Positions 53,251 through 64,000 of a stretch of 64,000 nt of DNA are shown here, piece after piece (the first letter of the stretch is position 1; each line of letters starts with the position of its first letter). The stretch is from Tamlana crocina. GTDB taxonomy: Bacteria; Bacteroidota; Bacteroidia; Flavobacteriales; Flavobacteriaceae. The stretch covers positions 873,501 through 937,500 of the forward strand of contig CP158972.1 in the NCBI GenBank assembly GCA_040429635.1, in the 5' to 3' direction. The translations under genes were made by a program, and so were the position numbers. The notes beneath the pieces were generated by a model. That model was not told the DNA's origin. It searched no databases and saw only the letters and a program-made list of their open reading frames with translations.

Positions 53251-54762
53251 ATGAAAAATATACAGTTTAAAATAATAAGCGTTTTGATTACAGCATTGCT
53301 CGCTTCTTCCTGTAGCGATGTACTGGACGAAACGCCAGATAACAGAATTGAGAATATCGATTCGGCCGATAAAATTGCGGAACTGCTCGTGGGAGCCTAT
53401 CCAGAAGCAGCCTATGTGAGCTTCCTCGAACCTATGTCTGACAATGCAGGAGACAAAGGGCCCAGTGCAGATACTGGAATTGATTTCGTTACAACCCTAA
53501 ATCAACGTATGTTTTTTTGGGATGATTTTAATGATGTAGATGAAGACACCCCAACCAATTACTGGAATAGTGCTTACAAAGCTATTGCCCAGGCCAATCA
53601 GGCTTTGGTATCGATAGAAGCTTTAGGAGGTGGTACTGAATACGACTATTTAAAAGGGGAAGCACTATTGTGTCGTGCCTATGCCCATTTTATGTTGGTA
53701 AGTATATTTTCAAAGTCGTACAACCCTTCAACGGCTGATACCGATATGGGCATTCCTTATATTGTTGAGCCAGAAACCGTTCTGCTGGGAGATTATGAAA
53801 GAGGAAGTGTTGCTAGCGTATATCAGAATATTAAAGCAGATATAGAAAACGGTTTGCCCTTAATCGAAAATGAGGGTTACAATGTAGAGGCATTCCATTT
53901 TAACACAAAAGCGGCCAATGCATTTGCTTCACGTTTTTATTTGCATACCGGAGAATGGGAAAAAGTGATTACACACAGTAATTTAGCTTTAAATAATGGA
54001 GGGGCGTTGGTTTTGCGCGATTGGGAGAACGAATATAGTCCAAGAACGTACAGCGAGCAAACGTTTCGTTATACCTCCTCAACACAAGAACCTGCCAACT
54101 TGTTGTTGGTTTCGGCCGAATCTTTGTACAATAGATACCATTTTTCGGCAAGATACCAGTTGAATAGTACACTTGCGGGTCAGCTATTCTTTGGAGGAAA
54201 TATTTTAGGTAAAGCTTGGTCTTTTGATGTTTACGGGAGTGGTGATTTGTTTTACAATGTTCCCAAGTATCAAGAATACTTTAAGGTTACCAATCAAGCG
54301 GCCGGAACAGGTAATGCTTTTGTAACTTTTGTGTTGTTTTCAACAGACGAAGTTTTGCTCAATAGAGCAGAGGCTTATGCCATGTTGGGGCAATTTGAAA
54401 GTGCTACGGCCGATATCAATTTGTCGTTATCGGTAAAAACCGCAGGATATAACCCAGAAGAGGATGAGTTGACGGCGGCCGATATTGCACAAATATATCA
54501 AGGTTTTCCGGTGTCAGTTTACACGCCGTTTTATCCTATCTCGGAAACTTCACTACCTTTTGTTGCCGCTATCCTAGATATTAAAAGAACTGTTTTTTAT
54601 AATGACGGCCTTAGGTGGTTCGATGTAAAAAGACATCAAATGGAAGTGAGGCACTCCGATATTTTGGGCAATGTTTATACTTTGACTAAAGACGATAACC
54701 GAAGACAATTGCAAATACCAGAGGCGGCGCAGTCGTTTGGTATTACCCCAAACCCAAGATAG
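53251..54762 (+). CDS. SusD/RagB-type lipoprotein
   Basis: The ATG at 53251 (MKNIQFKIISVL) gives a 503-residue lipoprotein (LLASSCSDVLDETPDN). The typical SusD N-terminal pattern is present: YWNSAYKAIAQANQAL, LKGEALLCRAYAHFMLVSIFSKSY and MGIPYIVEPE. The C-terminal domain ends in RRQLQIPEAAQSFGITPNPR, with the usual IP.xE...NP end. It caps the SusC channel on the cell surface and binds substrate. Confidence 0.95.
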   Translation: MKNIQFKIISVLITALLASSCSDVLDETPDNRIENIDSADKIAELLVGAYPEAAYVSFLEPMSDNAGDKGPSADTGIDFVTTLNQRMFFWDDFNDVDEDTPTNYWNSAYKAIAQANQALVSIEALGGGTEYDYLKGEALLCRAYAHFMLVSIFSKSYNPSTADTDMGIPYIVEPETVLLGDYERGSVASVYQNIKADIENGLPLIENEGYNVEAFHFNTKAANAFASRFYLHTGEWEKVITHSNLALNNGGALVLRDWENEYSPRTYSEQTFRYTSSTQEPANLLLVSAESLYNRYHFSARYQLNSTLAGQLFFGGNILGKAWSFDVYGSGDLFYNVPKYQEYFKVTNQAAGTGNAFVTFVLFSTDEVLLNRAEAYAMLGQFESATADINLSLSVKTAGYNPEEDELTAADIAQIYQGFPVSVYTPFYPISETSLPFVAAILDIKRTVFYNDGLRWFDVKRHQMEVRHSDILGNVYTLTKDDNRRQLQIPEAAQSFGITPNPR

Positions 54763-54788
54763 AAATGGAAATTTTAAAATATTACAAT

Positions 54789-55682
54789 ATGAAAAAAAGT
54801 ATAACCTTTACAATAACGTTCGCTGTTTTTTTGGTGTTGATGTCGTGCAACACAGGCGAGGAGTCGGTTGGTGAAAGCCAAATTGATACCAATCCGCCTA
54901 TTTTAAATGATTTGGATATTTGGTTGCGCAGTAATTTTGTTCAACCTTATAATATAGAGATACAATATAAGTGGGATATAAACGATACCGATGTCGATAG
55001 GTTTTTGCATCCGCCATATGAATATAGTGTGCAGCCTGTGGCTGAGGCTTTGTTAAAAGCATGGATAGAACCCTATACCCAAGTGGGGGGCAAAGATTTT
55101 ATAAAGAAAATTGCCCCAAGGCAATTTACCTTTGCAGGAAGTTTTAACTACAACCCCAATAGCCCGACGATTACATTGGGGGTGGCCGAGGCCGGTACTA
55201 AAATTACCTTGTTCAATATTGATTATTTAGATTTTACCAATATTAACAGCATTAAGCAGCCCTTAAAAACGGTGCACCACGAATATGGCCATATTCTCAA
55301 CCAAAACGTGCCGATTGATCCGGCCTATGGCCAAGTAAACCCAGAAAACTATACGGCCCAGTGGTTTAATATAGGAATAACAGAAGCTAATCCTAACCCT
55401 ACTACAGAAGAACAAAATATGGCAGCTAGAGAACTAGGTTATATCACTGCCTACGGCTCTAGCCAAGAAAGCGAAGATTTTGTTGAAATGGTTTCAGAAA
55501 TGCTTACCAATTCAAAAGAAGAGTTTGATGCTATGGTCGAAAGTATTCAAAATGAAGAAGCAAAGGCATTTATTAGAATAAAAGAAGCGATGGTTGCCGA
55601 ATACTTCCAGGTCAATTTCGATATTGATATATATGAGCTTCAGGCTTTAACAGCGGCAGCAACTCAAGAACTTGTAAACTAA
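54789..55682 (+). CDS. Putative zinc metallopeptidase lipoprotein (Mx1 family)
   Basis: The ATG at 54789 (MKKSITFTIT) starts a lipoprotein signal (VLMSCNTG); an in-frame ATG at 54765 is less likely. The 297-residue product holds a zinc motif VHHEYGHILNQ (HExxH) at about residue 167, and a downstream ESEDFVEMVSEML helix that could provide the third ligand. It fits the substrate-import-associated zinc metallohydrolase family (PF15890) that accompanies SusCD pairs. On the cell surface it would trim protein or peptide for import. Confidence 0.88.
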   Translation: MKKSITFTITFAVFLVLMSCNTGEESVGESQIDTNPPILNDLDIWLRSNFVQPYNIEIQYKWDINDTDVDRFLHPPYEYSVQPVAEALLKAWIEPYTQVGGKDFIKKIAPRQFTFAGSFNYNPNSPTITLGVAEAGTKITLFNIDYLDFTNINSIKQPLKTVHHEYGHILNQNVPIDPAYGQVNPENYTAQWFNIGITEANPNPTTEEQNMAARELGYITAYGSSQESEDFVEMVSEMLTNSKEEFDAMVESIQNEEAKAFIRIKEAMVAEYFQVNFDIDIYELQALTAAATQELVN

Positions 55683-55689
55683 AAAAACT

Positions 55690-57090
55690 ATGAAAAATAT
55701 ATATAAATACAGTTGGTTAATCTGTTTTGCATTGTTTTTGGCCATAACGTCTTGTAATAAAGATAATGGCGAAGAACTGTTTTCAGAAAGTCCGGCAGAT
55801 AGAATAGCCAATCAAAATAGCGAGCTTTTAGAATTATTGCTATCTGAAAACCAAGGCTATAAAGCGGTTTACTTTTCTAAAAATGATGAGTTTGGAGGGT
55901 TTACCTATTATATGAACTTTAATGAAGATGGTACGGTGAGGATGACATCTGATTTTGATGACGATACCGATATACAAACTTCATCATACGAAGTGCGTAC
56001 CGGAACCACTACAGATTTGGTGTTCACCACCCGTAACCACATCCAAAAAGTAAGCAACCCAGACCACCCTGGTTTAATTGGGACAGGTTTCAAAGGTACT
56101 TCGGTTTTTCAGTTTTTTGGGTACGAAAATGGAGAGTTAGTGTTTCGGGATGTTCGGAATAAAGGCACGGCGCTGTTAACTTTGATACCAAGTAATTTTT
56201 CTAATTTCGAAATAGAGAGTGTGGCCAGTGCCGAAACCTCACTGCAACAACGCCAAAATATATTGCCCACGGTCTCTAGCTCGGTGTTTCAAATATTAAA
56301 AATTGAAAACGGAAACGAGGTATCCAACTTCAATTTAAATTACGATGCCTTAAAGCTGCATGCTAAGCCTAGTGTTATTGTTGAAGAAAACGGGGTGAAC
56401 GCCATAAAGGAATTTAATTTCGGACTGGCTTTTACAGAAAGCGGATTGATAATTAGTCCTGCTCTTGAATTTGGAGGAGAGGTTTACGAGGTGTTTGCTT
56501 ATAACGAAGCTAACAATAGTTACGTGGCTAATGTAAATGGAACTACGGCCACCATTTTATTCGATTCGGCTCCCGCCATTATTAAAGAGGACGTTAATGC
56601 GCTTGGTACTCCGGGGCATCAAGTGTTTGGTTATTTTCCGGTAGATGGAGCAAACCCATTAACCTCACCTGGTTTTGATGCATTGGTAGAAACCTTAAAT
56701 TCAAACTTGCAAAACGACCCTGCTACCTCAAATTGGAGCTTCTATGGATTTCAATATTATGCGACACCAGATTCCGATGGCAATGTATTGCTTGTTGTGT
56801 TTTTACTTAACCCCACCTTGGGAAGGCTGGAACAGGCAGCATATTGGTTTACCCCAGAGATAACAGATAACAAATTGTATTTGAGTTTTACGGGTTTTAC
56901 AAACGGAACTGGAAACAGTGTATTTAATTCAATGCTGCCTATATTGATATTTTTCAATAGCCAAGAAGGGCTATATTTTACAGATGAAGGCTCTTTTTCG
57001 TCTGATTTGTTTAGTTACTCCAACTTGTCATCAACCTTTACTAGTGCCGATCAGCCCAATTTAAGGGTTTATGGTTTGTGGTATAATTAA
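55690..57090 (+). CDS. DUF4302 lipoprotein
   Basis: A 466-residue lipoprotein (AITSCNKDNGEE) of the DUF4302 family. Features: ENQGYKAVYFSKNDEFGGFTYYMNFNEDGTVRMTSDFDDDTDIQTSSYEV (about residues 53-105) and FVFTTRNHIQKVSNPDHPG. It is beta-rich and expected on the cell surface. DUF4302 genes regularly follow SusCD and the Mx1 metallopeptidase, as here, and may bind substrate or stabilise the complex. A strong terminator follows 65 bp after the stop. Confidence 0.85.
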   Translation: MKNIYKYSWLICFALFLAITSCNKDNGEELFSESPADRIANQNSELLELLLSENQGYKAVYFSKNDEFGGFTYYMNFNEDGTVRMTSDFDDDTDIQTSSYEVRTGTTTDLVFTTRNHIQKVSNPDHPGLIGTGFKGTSVFQFFGYENGELVFRDVRNKGTALLTLIPSNFSNFEIESVASAETSLQQRQNILPTVSSSVFQILKIENGNEVSNFNLNYDALKLHAKPSVIVEENGVNAIKEFNFGLAFTESGLIISPALEFGGEVYEVFAYNEANNSYVANVNGTTATILFDSAPAIIKEDVNALGTPGHQVFGYFPVDGANPLTSPGFDALVETLNSNLQNDPATSNWSFYGFQYYATPDSDGNVLLVVFLLNPTLGRLEQAAYWFTPEITDNKLYLSFTGFTNGTGNSVFNSMLPILIFFNSQEGLYFTDEGSFSSDLFSYSNLSSTFTSADQPNLRVYGLWYN

Positions 57091-57154
57091 AGGGTATATT
57101 GTAAGGAACTAGCTTTGGGGGTGCCGGTGCACTTTTAAAGAAAACAGATGGGAT

Positions 57155-57202
57155 AAAAAACCTAAATCGCCTTTTATTGAGAGGGTGGTTTAGGTTTTTT
57201 TT
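57155..57202 (+). terminator. Terminator of the SusCD locus
   Basis: AAAAAACCTAAA pairs with TTTAGGTTTTTT across a loop, followed by TTTT, 65 bp after the DUF4302 stop. Confidence 0.85.
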
Positions 57203-57262
57203 ATGGAATATTTATCCCAATAAATAATTTATCCGCATTTTAGCGTTATCATATTTTGTGTT

Positions 57263-57270
57263 TACATTTG
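57263..57270 (+). promoter_or_regulatory. -7 promoter element of the porin gene
   Basis: TACATTTG matches TAnnTTTG; the start would be near 57277, giving a leader of about 100 nt. The leader holds a palindrome GCCCATAATGGGC (57293-57305). Confidence 0.5.
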
Positions 57271-57378
57271 CAACTTCAAAAGGCATTATAAAAGCCCATA
57301 ATGGGCATTTAATAAAATAGGGCAATAATAACCGATGTTAAAAATACCAAATCAATGATTTGTAATAATTTTGTAAAG

Positions 57379-59454
57379 ATGAAAGAAGTCTTTTTATTTA
57401 TCTTTTTATTGTCCGTTATACCAAGTCTTCAAGCGCAAGACAAAGAAGTTAGTAAGCCAGAACAACGGGGTGCAACAGTAAACCAAGATTCGTTAAAACG
57501 TTCTTCTAAAGAAAAAGATACGCTTAAAGTAGCAAGTGCCTTAAAAAGAATCACAGGAATTGACGAGGCTACCAACAAAGGGGCTAAAATTCAAGATTAT
57601 CTTATCATTTCGCATGAAAAGGATACTACCTATGTAGATACTTCGCTCACCATTCAAAAAGATTATAAGTTCAACTATTTAAGGAAAGATAATTTTGGGC
57701 TTATTCCATTCTCCAATTTAGGGCAAACGTACAGTAGTTTAACCCGAGATTTTGAGAGTAGCGCACTGATGCCGAAATTTGGTGCACGCGCAAGACATTT
57801 CAATTATAAAGAAATAGAAGATACTTACTATTACCGTGTGCCAACACCTTTAACAGAACTGTTTTTTAAAACCGCATTTGAGCAGGGGCAATTGGTCGAG
57901 TCGTTTTTTACGGTAAATACCTCGCCAAGGTTCAATTTTTCCATAGCCTACAAAGGGTTGCGTTCCTTGGGGAAGTATCAGCATATATTAACCAGTACGG
58001 GTAACTTTAGCTTCACCTCAAATTATCAGTCCAGAAACGGGCGTTATAATGCGCAGGGCCATATTGTAACACAAGATTTAATGAATCAGGAAAATGGTGG
58101 ATTGGCCGATGGTAGTGTTGAGCCGTTTGAAACTGGCGAACCCGAGTTTTTAGACCGTTCCATTTTAGATGTTAATTTTGAGAATGCCGAAAGCATGCTC
58201 AGGGGCAAGCGCTTTTATTTAAACCATAGTTATAATCTTTTTAACTATCGGGGAGAAATAGGAAATACACAGCCTATGGCGGATTCGTTGAATGATTCCA
58301 TCCAAGTGCTAAAGCCCAGAAGAAAATTCGCAGCAAAGAACAAGCTCGATTTGCGGCATGTTATTTCATTTGAAGACAAATACTTTCAGTTCGATCAAAC
58401 CACGGCGGCAACTGGCTTTTTCGGGGAGTCATTTAATGCACGAAATCTAAAGGAACGTGCCACCCTCGAAAGTTTTTACAACAAACTGCAGTTGGAATAT
58501 TACAATCACATATTGGGCGATTTTCAATTTAACATCAGTAGTAGCAACTATAATTACGGGTATAACAGGTTGGTTTTACTCGATGGCCAGTTAATTACCA
58601 ACCGATTGAAGGGCGATGTGTTTTCCGCAGGCGGAAAATACCAAAAACAATATAAGGGATTTAACCTACAGGGCGAGCTCGGGGTTAATGTATCGGGCGA
58701 TTTTGAGGGCAACTTCTTTAAGGCGGCGGCCAGTTTTAAACTCAACGACGACATTTCGGCACAGGCCTCACTGAACCACAGTGCGCATGCACCCAATTAC
58801 AACACATTATTATATCAAAGTAATTACACCAATTACAATTGGCAGAACAATTTTAATAACATAGAAGCCCAACAGCTGGCGTTTCAGGTAAAATTGAAGA
58901 ATTGGGCTAAAGTCACTTTAGACTTTTCTACCATCAACGACCACGTATATTTCAAACAAGACACTGCGACCATGCAGGTACGGCCGTATCAAAACAACAA
59001 TACCATAAATTATTTAAGGCTGAAGTTCGAAAACGAAATCAAGTTCGGCAAGTTTGCGCTGGCGAATACCATAATGTATCAAAACGTAAAAGACGATAAT
59101 AACGTGTTAAACATGCCGGAGTTTAATACCAGAAATACGTTTTACTTTTCAAGTCATGTATTTCAAAAGGCACTATATATGCAAACCGGGGTAACCCTAA
59201 ATTACTTTACAGAGTATTATATGGATGCATACAGTCCTTTGCTGGCAGAATTTTACACACAAACCGATACCAAATATGGTGGTTTTCCGAGATTGGACTT
59301 TTTCTTGAATGCAAAAATCCGTCAAACACGTATCTATTTTAAAGCCGAACACTTCAATTCAGCCTTTACCGGCTACAATTATTATTCGGCACCCAACTAT
59401 CCGTATCGCGATTTCATCATTCGCTTCGGTGTGGTTTGGAACTTCTTCTTATAA
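57379..59454 (+). CDS. Porin_10-family outer membrane protein
   Basis: The ATG at 57379 (MKEVFLFIFLLSVIPSLQAQ) starts directly with a signal peptide. The 691-residue mature protein has an N-terminal disordered part, then many amphipathic strands (e.g. NFSFTSNYQSRNGRYNAQG; FRLNDDISAQASLNHSAH) and ends in PYRDFIIRFGVVWNFFL with a terminal Phe/Leu strand, the hallmark of an outer membrane barrel. It matches the putative porin family (PF14121). Its substrate is unknown. It lies between the SusCD locus and the rRNA operon without a known functional link. Confidence 0.85.
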   Translation: MKEVFLFIFLLSVIPSLQAQDKEVSKPEQRGATVNQDSLKRSSKEKDTLKVASALKRITGIDEATNKGAKIQDYLIISHEKDTTYVDTSLTIQKDYKFNYLRKDNFGLIPFSNLGQTYSSLTRDFESSALMPKFGARARHFNYKEIEDTYYYRVPTPLTELFFKTAFEQGQLVESFFTVNTSPRFNFSIAYKGLRSLGKYQHILTSTGNFSFTSNYQSRNGRYNAQGHIVTQDLMNQENGGLADGSVEPFETGEPEFLDRSILDVNFENAESMLRGKRFYLNHSYNLFNYRGEIGNTQPMADSLNDSIQVLKPRRKFAAKNKLDLRHVISFEDKYFQFDQTTAATGFFGESFNARNLKERATLESFYNKLQLEYYNHILGDFQFNISSSNYNYGYNRLVLLDGQLITNRLKGDVFSAGGKYQKQYKGFNLQGELGVNVSGDFEGNFFKAAASFKLNDDISAQASLNHSAHAPNYNTLLYQSNYTNYNWQNNFNNIEAQQLAFQVKLKNWAKVTLDFSTINDHVYFKQDTATMQVRPYQNNNTINYLRLKFENEIKFGKFALANTIMYQNVKDDNNVLNMPEFNTRNTFYFSSHVFQKALYMQTGVTLNYFTEYYMDAYSPLLAEFYTQTDTKYGGFPRLDFFLNAKIRQTRIYFKAEHFNSAFTGYNYYSAPNYPYRDFIIRFGVVWNFFL

Positions 59455-59470
59455 CATTTTATTATGTTAA

Positions 59471-59546
59471 AGGCGTTTCCCTGCGGGCCGGGCTTTCGCC
59501 AGTCGCTCCTTTCAGGGAGCTCCCACAATGGCTCAATCCCTAACGC
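59471..59546. repeat. GC-rich structured element upstream of the rRNA promoters
   Basis: GCGTT (59473-59477) pairs with AACGC (59542-59546) and an inner hairpin GCTCC/GGAGC lies at 59505-59520. The GGGCCGGGC core is much more GC-rich than its neighbours. From memory a similar CCCTGCGGG..CCCTAACGC element is dispersed in Flavobacteriaceae, so it may be a repeat or small RNA; not proven. Confidence 0.45.
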
Positions 59547-59803
59547 AGGCTGTTCTGTGGTGTTGTTTGCAATCCATAATGGGTGTTAGTTCCCTCAGTC
59601 CATCCATTCACTCGATATAAAGAACGTATTATATGCCGTTGGGTTATCTGCGGGGCATTTCGGGCGTTTCCGGCGCGGGCGTCACCACGGGCCCGCGAAA
59701 AAACTTCCGCCGTAACTCTTGCACGTTCAGCGCGTTGCGCCCGAAGCCAAAAAAAGCCTAAAAAAAATCGCCGAAAAGTTTGTTTGGAAAAGAAAAAGGG
59801 TGG

Positions 59804-59811
59804 TATATTTG
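59804..59811 (+). promoter_or_regulatory. rRNA promoter P1
   Basis: TATATTTG with an upstream TTTG at 59783-59786 or 59779-59782 (17 or 21 nt away), followed by the initial transcribed stretch CAGCCGCTAAAAAC. Confidence 0.7.
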
Positions 59812-59942
59812 CAGCCGCTAAAAACGGCACATGCCAACAAGCGGAGTTCATAAAAATAACGGTTTTGCCACGCTTTTTCAAGCTTCGAAAAAAAATCGAA
59901 AAAAAAAACAAAAAAAAGCTTGCCGGCAACAAAAAACATCGT

Positions 59943-59950
59943 ATGTTTGC
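59943..59950 (+). promoter_or_regulatory. rRNA promoter P2
   Basis: TATGTTTG with TTG at 59921-59923 (19 nt away), again followed by CAGCCGCTAAAAAC. It is 139 bp from P1. Confidence 0.7.
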
Positions 59951-60080
59951 AGCCGCTAAAAACAGCAGGTCTGTTGGAAGCGGAAACGTTCACGTAAAGG
60001 TTGTTTTTTATCGCCGCAACGGCCGGGAAAATTTTCCGAAAAAAAACCGAAAAAGTTTTGTGGAGTTAAAAAAAGGGTTT

Positions 60081-60088
60081 TATATTTG
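60081..60088 (+). promoter_or_regulatory. rRNA promoter P3
   Basis: TATATTTG with TTTG at 60057-60060 (20 nt away), followed by CACCCGCT. It is 138 bp from P2. Confidence 0.7.
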
Positions 60089-60270
60089 CACCCGCTTAAC
60101 AAGGAAACGAGTTGAGGAAAGAGAAAAGAAGTTCATAGACATATTGAATTGACAGCGTAAGATTCGGACTGGAAACGGTCCGGGTCAGCAGAGAGAATAA
60201 ACCATTTTTGAGCACCTGGAAATCCTAACTTAGGAACGTTAAGAAACAGGCCGCTAGGCCAAAAGATTTA

Positions 60271-61796
<1,526 letters not shown>

Positions 61797-61952
61797 CTAG
61801 AGAAAGACGTCCTAGGGGAAGTTTCCAAAGCACAGAGATGTTTGTTCTCACTGCTGTCAATTTAAAATATACTAGTTGTTAGTTTCTAGTTGTTAGTTAT
61901 TCGTATTAACGACCGATAACCGATAACGGGAGACCGATAACCGAAGAGTAAC
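61797..61952 (+). other. 16S-tRNA spacer with processing-stem arm
   Basis: GCTGTCAATT at 61853-61862 is the reverse complement of AATTGACAGC at 60147-60156, a long-range stem that brackets 16S for RNase III-type processing. Degenerate TAGTTGTTAGTT and ACCGATAACCGATAAC repeats follow. Confidence 0.65.
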
Positions 61953-62026
61953 AGTCTCATAGCTCAGCTGGTTAGAGCGCTACACTGATAATGTAGAGGT
62001 CGGCAGTTCGAGTCTGCCTGAGACTA
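61953..62026 (+). tRNA. tRNA-Ile (anticodon GAT)
   Basis: Acceptor stem AGTCTCA/TGAGACT; anticodon loop CTGATAA gives GAT; T-arm GGCAGTTCGAGTCTGCC. Length 74 nt; CCA not encoded. Confidence 0.96.
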
Positions 62027-62154
62027 CAAGCTAAGCTTGATTAGGCAAACGTTTAATTATAGTTTAGAAAAAGTTCATTAAATACTGAAAGGAAATTCTA
62101 GGAGCAGAGGATTCTAAATTCGTAATTCTGAATTCACAATTCTGAATTTCAAAT

Positions 62155-62232
62155 GGGGATTAGCTCAGCTCAGCTGGCTAGAGCGCCTGCCTTGCACGCA
62201 GGAGGTCATCGGTTCGACTCCGATATTCTCCA
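62155..62232 (+). tRNA. tRNA-Ala (anticodon TGC) with a 5-nt D-arm duplication
   Basis: The anticodon loop CTTGCAC gives TGC, and the T-arm is TCGGTTCGACTCCGA. The D-arm reads AGCTC AGCTC AGCTGG, i.e. one additional 5-nt unit compared with the usual GATTAGCTCAGCTGGC, so the gene is 78 nt long. Whether it folds and is processed normally is uncertain. It follows tRNA-Ile in the rRNA spacer. Confidence 0.85.
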
Positions 62233-62274
62233 CAATTTTGATTTTGAATTCAAAATTTTGAATTTAGAATTGAA

Positions 62275-62302
62275 TACAGTTCATTGACATATTGAAAAAA
62301 GA
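62275..62302 (+). promoter_or_regulatory. Repeated leader motif before 23S
   Basis: AGTTCATTGACATATTGAA here nearly repeats AGTTCATAGACATATTGAA before 16S (about 60130-60148). Such paired strings in rRNA operons may serve antitermination or processing. Confidence 0.5.
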
Positions 62303-62440
62303 TACATGAAATTAAAAGTTAAAGAGATTTAACTTTAGCAATAATTCTGGTCGTTTGCATCACTACGAGCGATGTAAATGACCGCAAATCGATTGAGGAG
62401 ACTCAATTGATTGAACTCATAAAAAAGCAAAAAGTACAAT

Positions 62441-64000
<1,560 letters not shown>

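Larger units (their letters stand above)
59455..60270 (+). promoter_or_regulatory. rRNA operon control region and leader
   Basis: These 816 bp hold no gene; the apparent frames at 59583-60152 are not coding. A GC-rich structured element lies at 59471-59546 and a 7-bp hairpin at 59674-59697. Three TAnnTTTG promoters follow at 59804, 59943 and 60081. The leader carries a 10-bp processing stem arm at 60147-60156 and a GGAC/GTCC hairpin near 60166-60181. Confidence 0.8.

Noticed and set aside
59583..60152. 189-residue frame in the rRNA leader
   Set aside because: Its translation is low-complexity Arg/Lys/Ala-rich sequence and it spans the three rRNA promoters and leader.

Overview
This window is a chromosomal segment of a Bacteroidota member, almost certainly family Flavobacteriaceae. 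The evidence is AT-rich DNA, promoters of the TTTG-N19-TAnnTTTG type, many lipoproteins with short signal peptides, SusC/SusD and TonB components, LytTR/LytS signalling and a Flavobacteria-like 16S gene. The genus cannot be fixed by eye. No CRISPR array, prophage or complete insertion sequence was seen.

Layout. 1-2.4 kb: the N-terminal part of a large secreted LamG-like surface protein (cut by the window edge) and a conserved 65-residue protein. 2.6-6.0 kb: a putative metal (copper) operon with a CNGKCH protein, an MbnP-like lipoprotein, a di-heme MauG/CcP-like peroxidase and a Cys-rich outer membrane barrel. 6.1-7.2 kb: a RelE/ParE toxin-antitoxin pair and a small membrane protein. 7.4-8.9 kb: divergent oxyR/dps. 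9.0-15.3 kb: the MoxR, DUF58, DUF4350, DUF4129 and SpoIIM gene set with a divergent RDD gene. 15.6-29.9 kb: a TRIC channel, a NUMOD4/HNH protein, a YD-repeat-like lipoprotein, a cyclophilin, a NUDIX hydrolase, an acyltransferase, topoisomerase III, a pseudouridine synthase, a membrane-protein/HTH pair, a Lol-type permease divergent from a NamZ-like hydrolase, and a TPR/DUF4331 cluster.

30.0-49.8 kb: a LETM1-like protein, lpxD, a five-gene TPR/LytS-type kinase/2TM/2TM/LytTR signalling operon, a TonB protein, Hsp20, an OmpP1/FadL channel with a low-complexity lipoprotein, proS, tRNA-Glu, rpsT, a PAS kinase with its response regulator, a nucleoid-associated protein, a candidate very small gene, a large lipoprotein and rnhB. 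49.9-59.5 kb: a SusC/SusD, zinc metallopeptidase and DUF4302 uptake locus followed by a Porin_10 barrel. 59.5-64 kb: an rRNA operon with three evenly spaced promoters, 16S, tRNA-Ile, tRNA-Ala and the start of 23S.

The most unusual points are: a tRNA-Ala with a 5-nt tandem duplication at its D-arm; a promoter/terminator-bounded unit of about 170 nt that could encode a 24-residue hydrophobic peptide or an sRNA (46.3-46.5 kb); the metal operon whose first gene has no ATG start; a long inverted-repeat element at 2.43-2.59 kb; a kinase fused to a 2TM domain; and several dispersed repeat families in the intergenic regions.
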